Of a DNA stretch of 64,000 nucleotides, positions 32,503 through 43,930 are shown one piece after another. The position numbers were made by a program, and so were the translations under genes. The first letter of the stretch is position 1; every line of letters starts with the position of its first letter. The DNA lies in contig NC_080041.1 of NCBI RefSeq assembly GCF_012489685.1, positions 106,609,760 through 106,673,759 on the forward strand, given 5' to 3'. Source of the stretch: Lotus japonicus. Its lineage: Eukaryota; Streptophyta; Magnoliopsida; Fabales; Fabaceae. The notes under the pieces were generated by a model, which worked only from the letters and a program-made list of their open reading frames with translations, did no database searches and had not been told where the DNA came from.

Positions 32503-34017
32503 CTATTGCTCTACATCTTCTTCGGTCAGGAAATGCTCGGCGAAGAAGCCTGGGGGATCCTCGGTCCCAACCAATCCTGAGGAGGTAACCTTTTTGAACG
32601 CCCCCATCTGGCGAAGGTCGATCAGTGGGTGGAGGTGTTCAACTTGGGCTTTGGCGAGGAAAAAGCCACGACCTCGCTCGAAAACGGCATTTGCAACAGC
32701 ATCTGATGTCATCTTATCCTCCAAGGCCTTCACGTCAAGTTGGGCTTGAGTCTTCGCCAAGGATAAGGCCTCGTCTCTCTTCGCCATTTCAAGGCGAAGG
32801 TTTTCAAGGTCAGCCTCCAACAAAGAAAGGGCTTGGTCTTTGGAAGCTACCATGTCTGCCTTCGCGTTAGCTTCCAGTTGCACCTCCTGTCGCAGCTCCG
32901 CCAGGGCTTCTTCCAAATCGGAAATTCTCTTATCTCGGAACTTTAGGCTCACCGCCGCGCGGCTGGCCTGCTCGGCCCGCTCTTGGGAGCAGGAGGTTTC
33001 TTTGGCAATCAATTGAGCATGAAGCGCCTCGCCTTCTTCGGATAATTTAGCATTAAGAGCGCGGAGGCGAGCCACTTTCGATTGCAATCCATCAGCATCC
33101 TGGGCGGACCGGTTAAAGCAATGAAAGGCGTGGAGAATTGTCGCCAATGCACCTTTTAAAACTTTGTCTAGGCCATATCGCCTCGCTACCTCATCCATCC
33201 TCGCCACTTGAGCTGGTGTCATAATTAGGGACGGTGGAGCGCTGGTAGGAGGCGCAGAGCTTTGACCGAGAGACGGCGGGGCAACCGCTGAAGGGGAGAA
33301 GGGTTTGTCAGGTAAGTTGCTTTGGATGTTCGGCGGAGGGGCCGGTATCGCCTTCGAAGGTTCACTAGGGTGGTTTAACTTGGGATTAGAATCTTCCTTA
33401 CCAGAGGACGATGCAGCAGGTGCGGTGTGTAGTCTCTTTGGGGAAGGGCAAGGGTCTTCCTCGCCAATAGGCTGTTTCCCACTCGCCTGGATCTTCAGCA
33501 GGGACGTCTTGTCGCTCTTTAAATTCACCCGTGGAGGAAACGAGACATTTCTCCTCTTCTTAAAGGAGGTCAGAAGCTCCCCGTTGGCATGATGTAATTG
33601 TCCTAAGGCAAAGAGAGCAAGGATAAGCTAGCAGGAAATGAAAAACACGAAATAAATAGGGAAGAAGGATTTACCAATCACGCGGGAGCAATCTAAAACC
33701 GGAAGTCTGGCCAGGAAGTCGATGACAGCTTTGTCTTCTGGGGTCAGGGAGTCCCCGGGTGGGTCGATTACTTGGCACACCTCCTGAGTCCAGTAGAGGG
33801 GAAAACGGGCAGTGCCATCCCTATGAGTGAAAACTTCGGGATACTCGTGGGACACTACGACCCTGAAGAACTTTCGAGCCAAGTCAACAGTAATGGTGGG
33901 CTAGAAAGGTTTAAAGCGTTGGCGACCCTCTCTGGCTTCCAGGGAAACCCAGCTGCGCGGTGGCGACGGCGGAGCGGACACGCGATAGAAGTAAAAGAAA
34001 TGGGAAGGATGCATTAA
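32503..34017 (-). pseudogene. antisense spliced ORF of the Gypsy element (Transposase_28-like plus coiled coil)
   Basis: On the strand opposite to gag, an upstream segment reads FFYFYRVSAPPSPP and WVSLEAREGRQRFKPF, then a TAG stop (about 33902), then PTITVDLARKFFRVVVSHEY to LDCSRVIG at 33675. A 72-bp GT-AG intron (33603-33674) leads into QLHHANGELLTSFKKRRNVS and a 367-residue exon ending at 32503. This exon has a proline/serine linker and a long heptad-rich coiled coil (ALEEL, LRQEV and LENLRLEMAK type repeats, about 32640-33080). The layout matches extra antisense ORFs reported in Tat-lineage elements. The TAG suggests decay. Confidence 0.7.
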
Positions 34018-34457
34018 ATGAAAAGTTACCACAGTTAAAGCTTATTGGGCCAAATTCGGAACGACAGGCTTCACAAAGATTCGAGGGGACGTTTCAGAGA
34101 TAGCGGGATAGCGGTTGGGATTCTAGGGATTTGCTGACCTTAACACTACGTCAGCGCTCAACACGTGTCTAAGTGTTGCGGATCAAAACACGTGCATGGC
34201 TACGATGGGGCGAGCGCGCCAAAAGCTATTGCCACAAGACCACTTGTAGACACTGTTCGCCCGGAAGGGGGAGACGCAGAAAAAAGTCTGGAATGTATAG
34301 ATTTTAGATGCTTTATTCTCTAAGCCATGTTGGCTACTGTTCTCCATTTTATTAAAAACTTTAGGTTCTAGCATTGGCTAGTTTTTCTTACGGCGCTCGC
34401 CTTAGCTTTTCTGCTTAAAGACACACTTAGCTGTCATGCTTCGAGCTCGGTGTCTTG

Positions 34458-34671
34458 TGGACTGGGCAAGACCCCAGGGTCCCTCGCCCAGGAGCGCTAA
34501 CCTCATACAGGGAGCGCGCCAGGGACTTGGGCCTCTCTCCTCGAGGCCCAACTGGCCCATTTAGATAGATTAAAGGCGCGAAAGCCCAACTCAGCCTCTA
34601 TAAATAGGAGGCGGACACTAATTGTAAAGGACTCTTAGCTTATTGGAGAAATATTAAGATTGAAATTCAGT

Positions 34672-34706
<35 letters not shown>

Positions 34707-34796
34707 AGAGGTTAGAGCTTCTCTCTCTAAGGCATTCATACCGTTTTCCTCACACTTTGGGTACTCTACCCCATTCAATGTTCACAGGATAGAACA
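34458..34796 (+). repeat. 3' LTR of the Gypsy element
   Basis: 339 bp, matching the 5' LTR with few substitutions. It is longer by an expanded CT microsatellite (34675-34705). High LTR similarity indicates a relatively young insertion. Confidence 0.95.
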
Positions 34797-34950
34797 CCTA
34801 GAAGCTTGAAAATAGATTCTAAACTCAACCTACCCTAACACACCATGAAGCCTTTGATATCATGAAGAGAGATTTGGGGTGCATTTGAATGACAGCAAGA
34901 TTTTCAGATCATTGAAACGGGCAAGGCAAGCTGTGGAAGGCAGGAAACCT
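34797..34950 (+). pseudogene. Mutator-like transposase gene, continuation after the Gypsy insertion
   Basis: Right after the target duplication, frames read CTAGAAGCT..., then TTTGATATCATGAAGAGAG and DSKIFRSLKRARQAVEG. The last matches the segment following the zinc finger in MULE transposases (residues like Y/FRAKR.A...IEG). It continues what was cut at 24589. Stops and shifts show it is dead. 34955-35060 is a degenerate AAAATC(A/G)ACCCTAAAC repeat. Confidence 0.55.
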
Positions 34951-35204
34951 TAAAATCAGCCCTAAACCCTAAAATCAACCCTAAACATTAAAATCGACTC
35001 AAAATTCCAAAATTGGTCTGAAAACCTGAAATCGACCCTGAACTTTAAAATCATCGCTATAAGTGACCTCGGTTTGGATCATTGAAACGCAGTCATACAG
35101 TTTATGAGGTACTTACAAAAGACAAAAGATTACATGAGCATATAAGAAGTTAGAAAATTTGGAGATCATTAGGTATTCTAACTCTGATCTTACGGGTTGC
35201 CAAG

Positions 35205-36117
35205 GAATAAATGATCCACTTCTGGTTGTGTTTACATGCTATATGGAGAAGCTATATCTTGGAAAAGTGTTGAGTTAACACTTGTAGCTCTCTTCATTAT
35301 GGCGGTATAATGCATAGCTTGTTATGAGGCAACCATTATGTGACATGGCTGCGAAATATTGTCACTAGGCTGTGCGTGTATGTGTTTTCTTATGAAGTTG
35401 AAAGACCAATAAAGATTTATTGTGACAATTTATTCACAGTCATGTATTCGAATAACAATAGAAGCTCTTCAAAGTCTAAACACATAGACATTGAGTTTCT
35501 AGTTGTTAATGAAAGGATTCAGAGTAAAATAGTGTCTATTAAGCATATTGGAACAAACTCAATGCTAGCAGACCCACTTACTAAAGGTATGACACACAAG
35601 GTCTTTCAGGAGTATACTGCTCATATGGGTGTTGTCATAATTGATAATATGAAGTTTTAGTGGGAGTTTGTTTCTATGATTGATAGTTTTCATTGACACT
35701 ATTGTATTACTTTATGTATGATCAGTTTTTCTGCAGAGTTAAGTTGATGGTTTTATTATGTGTATTACTCTGAATGTTTAATCTTTCAATTGTGGTTTGA
35801 CATCAAGTTTGAAAGACTAAGGTTTGATCTCACTCAAGAATAAAGGACCAATTGGAAATAGGCATGATTAAGATCACATTGCATGTAATTTCCAGTTACA
35901 CATCCATACCTGATCTATGTCATTGAATATATTTGATATGGTGGTCATTGATGGATCTAGTTACGATAAATGTAATGAAGGTCGCTTTGGTCTCATATTG
36001 GTATAGGAGATGGACCAGATTGATTAAAGATGATGTTTTTTTTAGCAAGTTTAGTGCGCACCTAAGGTTGTCAAGCGTAATTGTCATTAGAATTAATTTG
36101 TAACCCAAGTGGGAGAT
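35205..36117 (+). pseudogene. Copia RNase H fragment with 3' non-coding end
   Basis: After a broken stretch (VELTLVALF, CIACYEA), a frame reads RPIKIYCDNLFTVMYSNNN, SKSKHIDIEFLVVNERI and NSMLADPLTKGMTHKVF, the C-terminal end of Copia RNase H. It is followed by ~450 bases of non-coding sequence and the purine tract AAGTGGGAGAT before the LTR. All upstream pol domains are absent. Confidence 0.85.
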
Positions 36118-36503
36118 TGTTGGGTTATTTTTAAATAAGGTTTACAAATTAAGACATTTACGCTTAAGCTAATAATAAGTATTGGGCTGATAGGGTGATC
36201 TAATTAAGAAGCTCAATTTACATCCTATGCCGGTATGGGCTTTGCAATGTATAACCTCCCAATAGTAAACCTAATTAGAGTTAATGGGGCTCTAATTAGA
36301 TTTTTATATAAAGATCATAGGGTTTGGTCCCCAAGGCTAATCTTACAAGTCACTCATCTCCTCCATTCCCATCAGTAGAGAGAGAACCCATTGAGGAAGA
36401 GACTAGTCTGTGGAAGATCATAACCCACGACCAGTTCATCATCACATATCCAATGGAGACAGGTATGTCTACTGATTCCAATTCATTCCCTGATAATCTG
36501 ACA
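36118..36503 (+). repeat. Copia 3' LTR
   Basis: Begins TGTTGGGTTATTTTTAAATA directly after the purine tract and ends ATAATCTGACA (TG...CA), about 386 bp, with TTTTTATATAAAGATC as TATA-like sequence. No matching 5' LTR in the window. Confidence 0.7.
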
Positions 36504-37058
36504 TGAGTATCTAATTAGGACCTTTAGTTATTTTTTCCCATCATAAACAATTAATTATGTCATAAAACAAGCTCAAATAAATTCTTCCAAATAGAGTACT
36601 TAAAAAGAAATAAAAAACTCGCGTTAAAAAAAACTTTTCTCCAATGAGTAAAATAATATTGAATAAATGTGTAAATAATTACAACCAAAATCTATATATG
36701 ACACTAACCATTTACAACAAACTCTGTCTCGTGCCACACTCGCTGTAAGAGAAGCAAGAGTCTTTCATTCTAGTTTATATACATGTTTTGTATATGCAAA
36801 CGATGTCTGTTATTATGGACAAATGTTATGATCTTTCCAATAAATTGATCTGTGGTCCTGTAAAAATGTAACACCATATCATTTATGATTTACACAAAGA
36901 TTACTTATTAAAAGTTTTTTTTTTAACTTTTATAAAACATTTCTCCCATCTTTAAAATTTGATTTGATTTATATAAACAAATAAAAAATATTTGACTCTT
37001 TTCTGATGTATAAAAAAAAAAAGTATTTGACTTTAGTTCATAAATCGTTTTAAATAAT

Positions 37059-37768
37059 GGGTTAAATACGTTTCTGTTCCTACCAAACAGAGAATTATTG
37101 GGTTTGGTCTCACAAAAATTTATTCTTTGAAATGCATCCCCAACTTATGAAAATACTCATGTTTTGCCCCCTAGAACCAACACCTAAAAAATGGGCATTG
37201 CTCCAGAACCCATTGAAAATAATAGGGTATAGTTTTTTTTGATAAGCCATGATTTATTATTAAAGGGCACAAGGGGTGCAACTCAATTACAAGATAGATA
37301 ATTCAAAACATTACAGAAAAGTAGATAGAAAGCAGGGGATAGCAAAACAAAAAAGAAAGAGTTACAGTATAGGGGAAAAAGAGCAAAAACGTAAAAGCCA
37401 AGACTATCATCACTAATTCAAAGTAATGCTCCCTGCTTATGTGTGTTATGATCCTCCAAAGGACTATACTCTTTAGTTCATTTTTTACCATATAAAGGAC
37501 TAATTTGTTAATCTTAAAAAGTTTATTATGGAGAAAAAATGACTAAAATGAATGAAACCCTTCACATTTAACGGGGTACTAAAGAGATTGTCAATTTTTT
37601 TTTAAAGAATTACTTCTTTAATATTTTGATTCCTCGAAATTGTATATGCATTTGAATTTTGGTTTTAGTCCCTTTGGAGGACTCAAACATGTGTATTTTC
37701 AAAATTTGGAATTCATTTCAAGAAAAAATATTTGAGAAACTAAAATCAACCAATAACTTATTTAACCC
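37059..37768. mobile_element. Mutator-type MITE in intron 2 of copy 3
   Basis: Ends GGGTTAAATACG and ATTTAACCC are inverted. Flanks TTAAATAAT (37050-37058) and TTAAATATT (37769-37777) match at 8 of 9 bases. The middle (about 37225-37490) looks like a separately inserted repeat fragment. Confidence 0.6.
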
Positions 37769-38263
37769 TTAAATATTTTATCTTTTATGATCAATTTTTA
37801 AACGATTTTTTTTTGAACTTCTTTAATCAACATGAAATGTAATAAAATATGATTTTAATAACTGATCATTGACCGTATAAAATTTTTCTTACACAAACAT
37901 CATCTTAAAGTTTTTCAATTTTACCACTTCATAATTAAATTAAAATTACAAAAAAAAAAGTAATTGATAAAATATGATTAGACGTTTGTGTAAAAAAATT
38001 ACACTGCAAAATCTATATTTTTTCGGTACAAAATGCTCAAAGATGCAAATCTATATTAAATAAACTCATCAAATATTTAAGTAAGATCATTTTTTAACAT
38101 ATTTATTATAACAATTTTTAGCATAAAAATAACTTTTAAGCTAAAACAAACAAAAAGCTCTTACTTAAAATTTTAACTTGAAAGTGATAAATTTTTAATT
38201 TAAAATTTGAAGGTAATAATTTTTTAATTGAAAATGAATTGGGTAAAACGGTAATAAAATTTA

Positions 38264-38821
38264 GGCAAATATGTTTTTGGTCGTTATAACATACCCACTT
38301 ACCGTTTGTAGTCCTTTTAAAATATTTTTTTTTTTCATCCTCAACATATCAAACGTTCTGTTTTTAGTCCTTGACGTCAATTTTTTCATCAAATACTAAC
38401 ACAAGCAGATCCAAGATTAAACCCCTTCCATCTATGAGACTTTGTGTCATATCTTCCTTCTTAAACCTCTCAAACCTTAGTGTAGTAGAATCATCACCGT
38501 TCTCATCACATGCATCACTAAGAAGTTCTCCAGCTTGATAGTCATCATCAATCTCATGCACTATATAGACACTGACTGCTTCATCACCACCGTAAACATA
38601 TACCTTGCTTTTATTTGGTTGTTGACTAACACTATTTGAACCTTATGGGCTCTCTTTTTTGGTGATATTTCCATTGTAACCTTCTTTTTGGATGAAAAAC
38701 TTGACATTAAAGACTAAAAACAAAACGTTTGACATGTTAATGATGAAAAACGAAAAAAATATTTAAAAAAGACTAAAACCTAAAGATAGTATATTATAAG
38801 GACAAAAAACATATTTAAGCC
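38264..38821. mobile_element. Mutator-type MITE with perfect 9-bp duplication in intron 2 of copy 3
   Basis: Inverted ends of ~120 bp start GGCAAATATGTTTTTGGTC and finish CATATTTAAGCC. They are flanked by identical TAAAATTTA (38255-38263 and 38822-38830). A 65-codon minus frame inside (38364-38561) has no recognised family. Confidence 0.85.
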
Positions 38822-41800
38822 TAAAATTTAATACTTTTTTGACGGGATACAATATGAAAATTCCATATAACAAACATTTAAGATGAGTTTAGAAAATTAA
38901 AGTGATAATTTGAATATAAAAATGAGATGATTAATCATTAATTTTAGTAAAAGCTTGTGCCCTAAGGAAGGTGTGGGTAAAAGAGGAATTTAAATGATTA
39001 ATGTAAAATACACGGTTCAGGAGTTAAAATAAAGAATATTAAATATATCAACTATTTTTCTTGATAATTTTTTAACAAATGTTTTTTCAAATTTCAACAT
39101 TATTAGAAGAAATTTCAAATAACATTTTTACTTGAGACAAATAAAAAATTAGTTTTTTTTTTTAATTTATGAGATGGCTTTTTCAAAAATTTAGTAATAT
39201 AACTAAAAGTAATTGAAAGTTTACTACGTACCCTTTGTAAGGCTCTCCTTTTAGGTAGGAAATATCAATCAAAGCTTGTGCCCATTCTTGTACCATCTGA
39301 GAATCTTTTCCTAACTCTTTTTCATGTTCGCCCATGGCTTCACCATACCTCCCTTTTAGATGCCTAATGTCGGTTGGTTCCACCTCATAAAAAATTGGCA
39401 AAACCAATTGTTTCTTCCTCTTCCGGCAGTCAAGAATTCTGACAAGTTCTTTAAGACACCACTTAGAGTCTGCAAAGTTTTCAGACAAAATAACAATTGC
39501 AAACCTTGATTCTTCGATGGCTTTGAGAAGATCCTCGATTGGGGCTCCATCCTCCAATGATTGATCATCTTTAAACGTCTTGAATCCCTCCTTACACAAA
39601 GCATCATAGAGATGCTGTGTGAAAATATCACGCGTATCTTTTCCTCTAAAACTGATAAAAATTTGGTATTCGGCCGTTGAGTGGCTTAGACTAACTAATG
39701 ATTCTTCCCACTTCCCAATGGATTTCTTTTTTAAGGAATATGCCACATCTTTAATTAAACCAGGTGAGCCATTGCATTTAAAAGCAACTTCCCGAGCCAC
39801 TTTAAATAAATCAAACTGGGAGTTGACATCTGAAAGTTTTTGTAGCATGGCCAAAGCTTCATCATTAGTTAAGGGATCTAGCAAAATCAAACGGTCACAT
39901 CCCATGGCCTCGCAGTCTCCCTTGTGACGTGTGGTCAAAAGAACCTTGCACCGTTTTCTATTATAAAGAATCCCCAATTCTTTTGGTTTAGACTTTGTTG
40001 GAAAATCATCCAAGATAAAGAGAGTAGTGCCATCCTTCCTGTCCAATTCAGTAATTATTTTCACTATTCTCATGAAATCACTGTCATCTCTTTCAAAATG
40101 CACATTCAACGAGCTAGCAATTCCCTCTAGGATGCTCTTGATATCTTGGTTAGTGGACACGGTGGGAAATATAACTCAAGGAAAATTCTTTTCATACTCT
40201 TCCATCTCAGCTCGCACTAAGGTTGTTTTACCAGAGCCCCTCTTTCCATATAATCCAATTACACAGCAATTATCATCTTTTAGGGCCTCTATAATTTTCT
40301 GTGAAGCCTTTTTTGTAGAGTTGAAATAAGACCCAAAGTTTCCGGAAGGGAAGGACTGTAAACTTGGAGTTGGTACTATATTCTGATCACAGGTATCATG
40401 TTGTAATTGTGCCTCCAAGTGTTGATCCTGCACCATCTTCGCAATCTCCTTCTGCCTAGTACTCATATCCTCAGCAATGACATTCATGATACCGTTGGCA
40501 TCAATGTCAAAGGAAAAATTGATCCAAGGAACGCCCTTTGGAGCAGGAGGAATTCCAGAAAACTCGAATTGACCCAACAAGTTGTTATCTCTGGTCCTGG
40601 AACTCTTACCTTCGTATAACTGGATCATCATACCAGACTGGTTGTCTGAGGAGGTTGAGAAAACCTGCTCCTTCTTGGTTGGGATTGTGGTGTTCCTTTG
40701 AATGAGTACAGTCATGACACCACCGGCAGTTTCCAAACCAACTGAAAATGGAGTAACATCCAACAACAAAAGACCCTGAACCATCTCATTACCCTCACCG
40801 CTCAAGATAGCGGCCTGTACTGCAGCTCCATATGCAACAGCCTCATCAGGGTTGATGCTCTTGCAGAGCTCCTTCCCTCTGAAGAAATCCTGCAACAATG
40901 ACTGTACTTTGGGGATTCTGGTAGAGCCACCAACAAGAACAACATCATGGACACTTCTCTTGTTCATCTTGGCATCCTTCAAACACTTCTCAACAGGCTC
41001 GATGCACTTCCTGAAGAGGTCCATGTTGAGCTCCTCAAACTTGGCACGCGTGATTGTGGTGTAGAAGTCAACACCTTCATACAAAGAGTCAATCGCAATG
41101 GTGGTCTGTGAGGTGGATGAGAGAGTCCTCTTTGCATTTTCACATGCGGTCCTCAACCTTCTTAAAGCCCTCGGGTTCCCACTAATGTCCGTCTTGTGCT
41201 TCCTCTTGAACTCCTGAACAAAATGGTACACCATTCTTTTATCAAAGTCTTCACCTCCAAGATGGGTGTCACCGCGCGGCAGTGGCCTTAACTTCAAAGA
41301 TACCCTCTTCAATGGTTAGAAGAGATACATCAAAAGTACCACCACCAAGGTCAAAAATCAACACGTTCTTCTCACCGTAACTGGTTGCCTTCTTGTCAAG
41401 GCCATAGGCAATGGCAGCAGCGGTGGGTTCATTGATGATATGCATGACATTAAGGCCCGCAATTAGACCAGCATCCTTCGTGGCCTGGCGCTGGGAGTTG
41501 TTGAAGTATGTTGGGACAGTGACAACGGCATTCTTTACGGTGGAACAGAGATAAGCATCGGCGATCTTCCGCATCTTCCATAGGACCATGGAGGAAATCT
41601 CCTCAGCAGCGAACTGCTTCTCCTCGTTCTTGTAGTTGACACCAATCATGGGCTTGTCGCCAGGACCAGCAATAACTTTGAATGGCCATAGCTTCAGGTC
41701 ACTCTGAACGGAAGCATCAGAGAATTTCCTTCCAATCAAACGCTTCGCATCTACAACCACAAATTCAATTAACCAATAAGCAAACTACCTCAACATTTAA

Positions 41801-42567
41801 CGACAGCAAAGTCAATTCCAACCTACCATATCCTGTTCCATCGAACAAATAACTCCAGCACACAACTACTGCATAATATTAATAGATTCATAGATTCAAA
41901 CACAGATTCAGACTAACAACACGAATTCTGTGTAGAAAAACAATAGTGCGGTAAGAAAAAATTCAAATCAAGAAGCTAAAACAAGAGTGAAAAGAACCGC
42001 ATGAAAATCCAAACTCCAAATTAGATACTTAATAACAATCTAGGAGCTAGTAAAAACAACAAGGAACAATAACGTGCAACTTCTGCAAATTATAAGGCAA
42101 AGCAATTTTGGAGAGCAAAACAACCAAAGTCATGAAGCTAAACAAAAATTGAATAGAATCAGTTATTTAGTAACAACCTATGTACTAGACTACTAGTAAA
42201 AATTGCAAATAACAGTTTACGATGTAGTATCATAAGTAAGTGACATAACATAGCTAGAAGTCTAAGAAAAACTAACATTTAAAACATAAACATTAAATAA
42301 GGATGGGGATGCTACTGAAGACAGTGTTGATGGGGTTCCTGGTGACCTGGTACTTAGCTGCATCACCGATGAAGCGCTCACAATCGGTGAAACCGACGTA
42401 AGAGGGGGTAGTCAGGTTGCCCTGGTCGTTGGGGATGATTTCGACACGGTCGTTCTGCCACACTCCAACACAGGAGTAGGTGGTGCCAAGGTCGATTCCA
42501 ATAGCAGGACCCTCTCCTTTTCCGGCCATCAATATCTGAGAATGCAGCGGCACAGAGAGAAAGAAGA

Positions 42568-42667
42568 AAATGGTTATTGTAATAGTGTGGTCTAATAAAT
42601 CAAGGTTTTACGTTGAAATCAAAGTCTGGTACTCTCAGCTTGTGCCAAGTTGAATTAGAATATTACT
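42568..42667 (-). promoter_or_regulatory. conserved upstream block of copy 3
   Basis: Contains AATAGTGTGGTCTAATAAAT, AATCAAGGTTTTACGTTG and TGGTACTCTCAGCTTGTGCC, in the same order as the two blocks upstream of copy 2. It marks a shared ancestral promoter region. Confidence 0.5.
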
Positions 42668-43930
42668 AATTGTATTTCAAAATTCTAAATGAAACACTGT
42701 ACGTAGTTTCACAGCCTAGGAAGTATCATTTGAATAGTTCAATTATCAGTTGTTAACTTCATAATTAGTTGTTAATTACTTCACTATATTAAAACAAAAT
42801 AATATCAGTCACTATCCAATGTCAACTTCAGATTTCTTTATTTCCTTCCCATTTGTGCACTCATTCATTATTTGAAATATTTGCTTTCATGATCTTAACT
42901 CTAAGCTTCAATTCCCACTAAAAAAAATGGGGATTCACTCTTTCTATAATTCAGATTAGAAAATAAACTAAGTAAGGAAAATTGACTAATATACAACACA
43001 ATCATCCAAAGCCCACTGATTAATATTAAGCCCCAAGAGACAACCTTAAAAAGAAACATAGGAATTGAAATGAGGTATTTCAGTAGAAATGGAAATCAGA
43101 GCGAACCCTTAATTGGCGGAAGCGTTCGAATTTGGGGCCGTGTTGGTTTGAAGCAGTTCGGAGGGGACGCCATGAGGAAGAGCAGAAATGAATCTTCAAG
43201 ATGGTTGAAGAAGAGAAACGAGTCTTGGTCAAATCGTTTGTTGCAGAATGCGACCGTTTTCATCTATTGTATGCAAGCTCTACACAGAAATGTTGGAAAC
43301 CATTAGGGACTGTAAAGTATCCACAATAACAGCAATTTTACACAAACACCCAAATAAACCATTCTTCGACATCCCACTTTTGTAGGGTTTTTTTTACAGC
43401 TAGTACACTTTATGACGGTTTCTAACCGTCGCAAAAATGAGTGTCTGATAGTGGTTTACACTACTTTTGTTTTACATTATTTTAGTGTGCACTGCCACCC
43501 CTCCGGCAGGGATGAAAACCAAACGTCGGCCATAGTCTGAGGCCTTGATCCGGAAGTTACGCTAGTGAGGGACGAAAACCAAAATTCAGCTAAAATTCAT
43601 GGACCAAAAACATATTTAACCCTAATTTTTTAGAATGTTACCAAACATGCACATATAAATGCTTGGTGTCAAAATCCTGGCTCTGCCCTTGAATAGAGCA
43701 TAATGTTTTGTTCACACTTCACTGTAAATGAAAAAGAAGTGGATGGGGGGAAGAGATATGATGAAATGAGAGAAAAAATGAGAGTGTGATTGATGATATG
43801 ATTGAAAGAGAAAAGAGAAATAGTTAGAAAGTGAAACGAAAATGATGGGGAGATGTGAATTAATGATATCTTTGTAATAAAACATCTACATGGCAACTGC
43901 AGCCCAACTAGACCCAAAACCAACCAATTC
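42668..43930. other. intergenic, no supported gene
   Basis: AT-rich spacer. A 78-codon plus frame (43070-43306, MRYFSRNGNQSEPL...) is not recognised. Near 43590 a GGACCAAAAACATATTTAACC motif resembles the end of a Mutator-type MITE, but no partner end was found. Confidence 0.35.

Larger units (their letters stand above)
24590..34796 (+). mobile_element. Ty3/Gypsy (Tat-like) retrotransposon, non-autonomous, 10.2 kb including nested insertion
   Basis: Two LTRs (24590-24910 and 34458-34796) start TGGACTGGGC and end GATAGAACA. Flanking CCCAG (24585-24589) and CCTAG (34797-34801) match at 4 of 5 bases as target duplication. A primer-binding region TTGGCGCCGTCTGTGGGGA follows the left LTR. Gag and protease are present and broken. 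No reverse transcriptase, RNase H or integrase was found. A spliced antisense ORF occupies the 3' half. It is inserted into the Mutator-like transposase gene and is itself interrupted at 26687-30740. Confidence 0.9.
36770..42529 (-). pseudogene. Hsp70-NB-ARC-TIR fusion gene, copy 3 (broken)
   Basis: Exon 1 42316-42529 ([20 protein letters not shown]), exon 2 39232-41750, exon 3 36770-36857. Exon 2 keeps ATPase, substrate-binding, NB-ARC ([31 protein letters not shown]) and TIR ([20 protein letters not shown]) regions. Two lesions disable it: four extra bases (CGCG) near 41273-41277, between FEVKATA and [10 protein letters not shown], and an in-frame TGA at 40176-40178 after EEYEKNFP where copies 1, 2 and 4 continue. 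About 30 residues around the end of the beta domain (ITITND...EIEKM region) are deleted in frame, and GLPG has become GSPG. Exon 3 still reads [12 protein letters not shown] to MYIN and stop. The exon 1 end is TTCA|GTAG rather than TTCG|GTAG. Confidence 0.9.

Noticed and set aside
34955..35060. CCCTAAA-like motifs suggesting interstitial telomere repeats
   Set aside because: Only a few degenerate units with a longer AAAATC...CCTAAA period, inside Mutator-element DNA.
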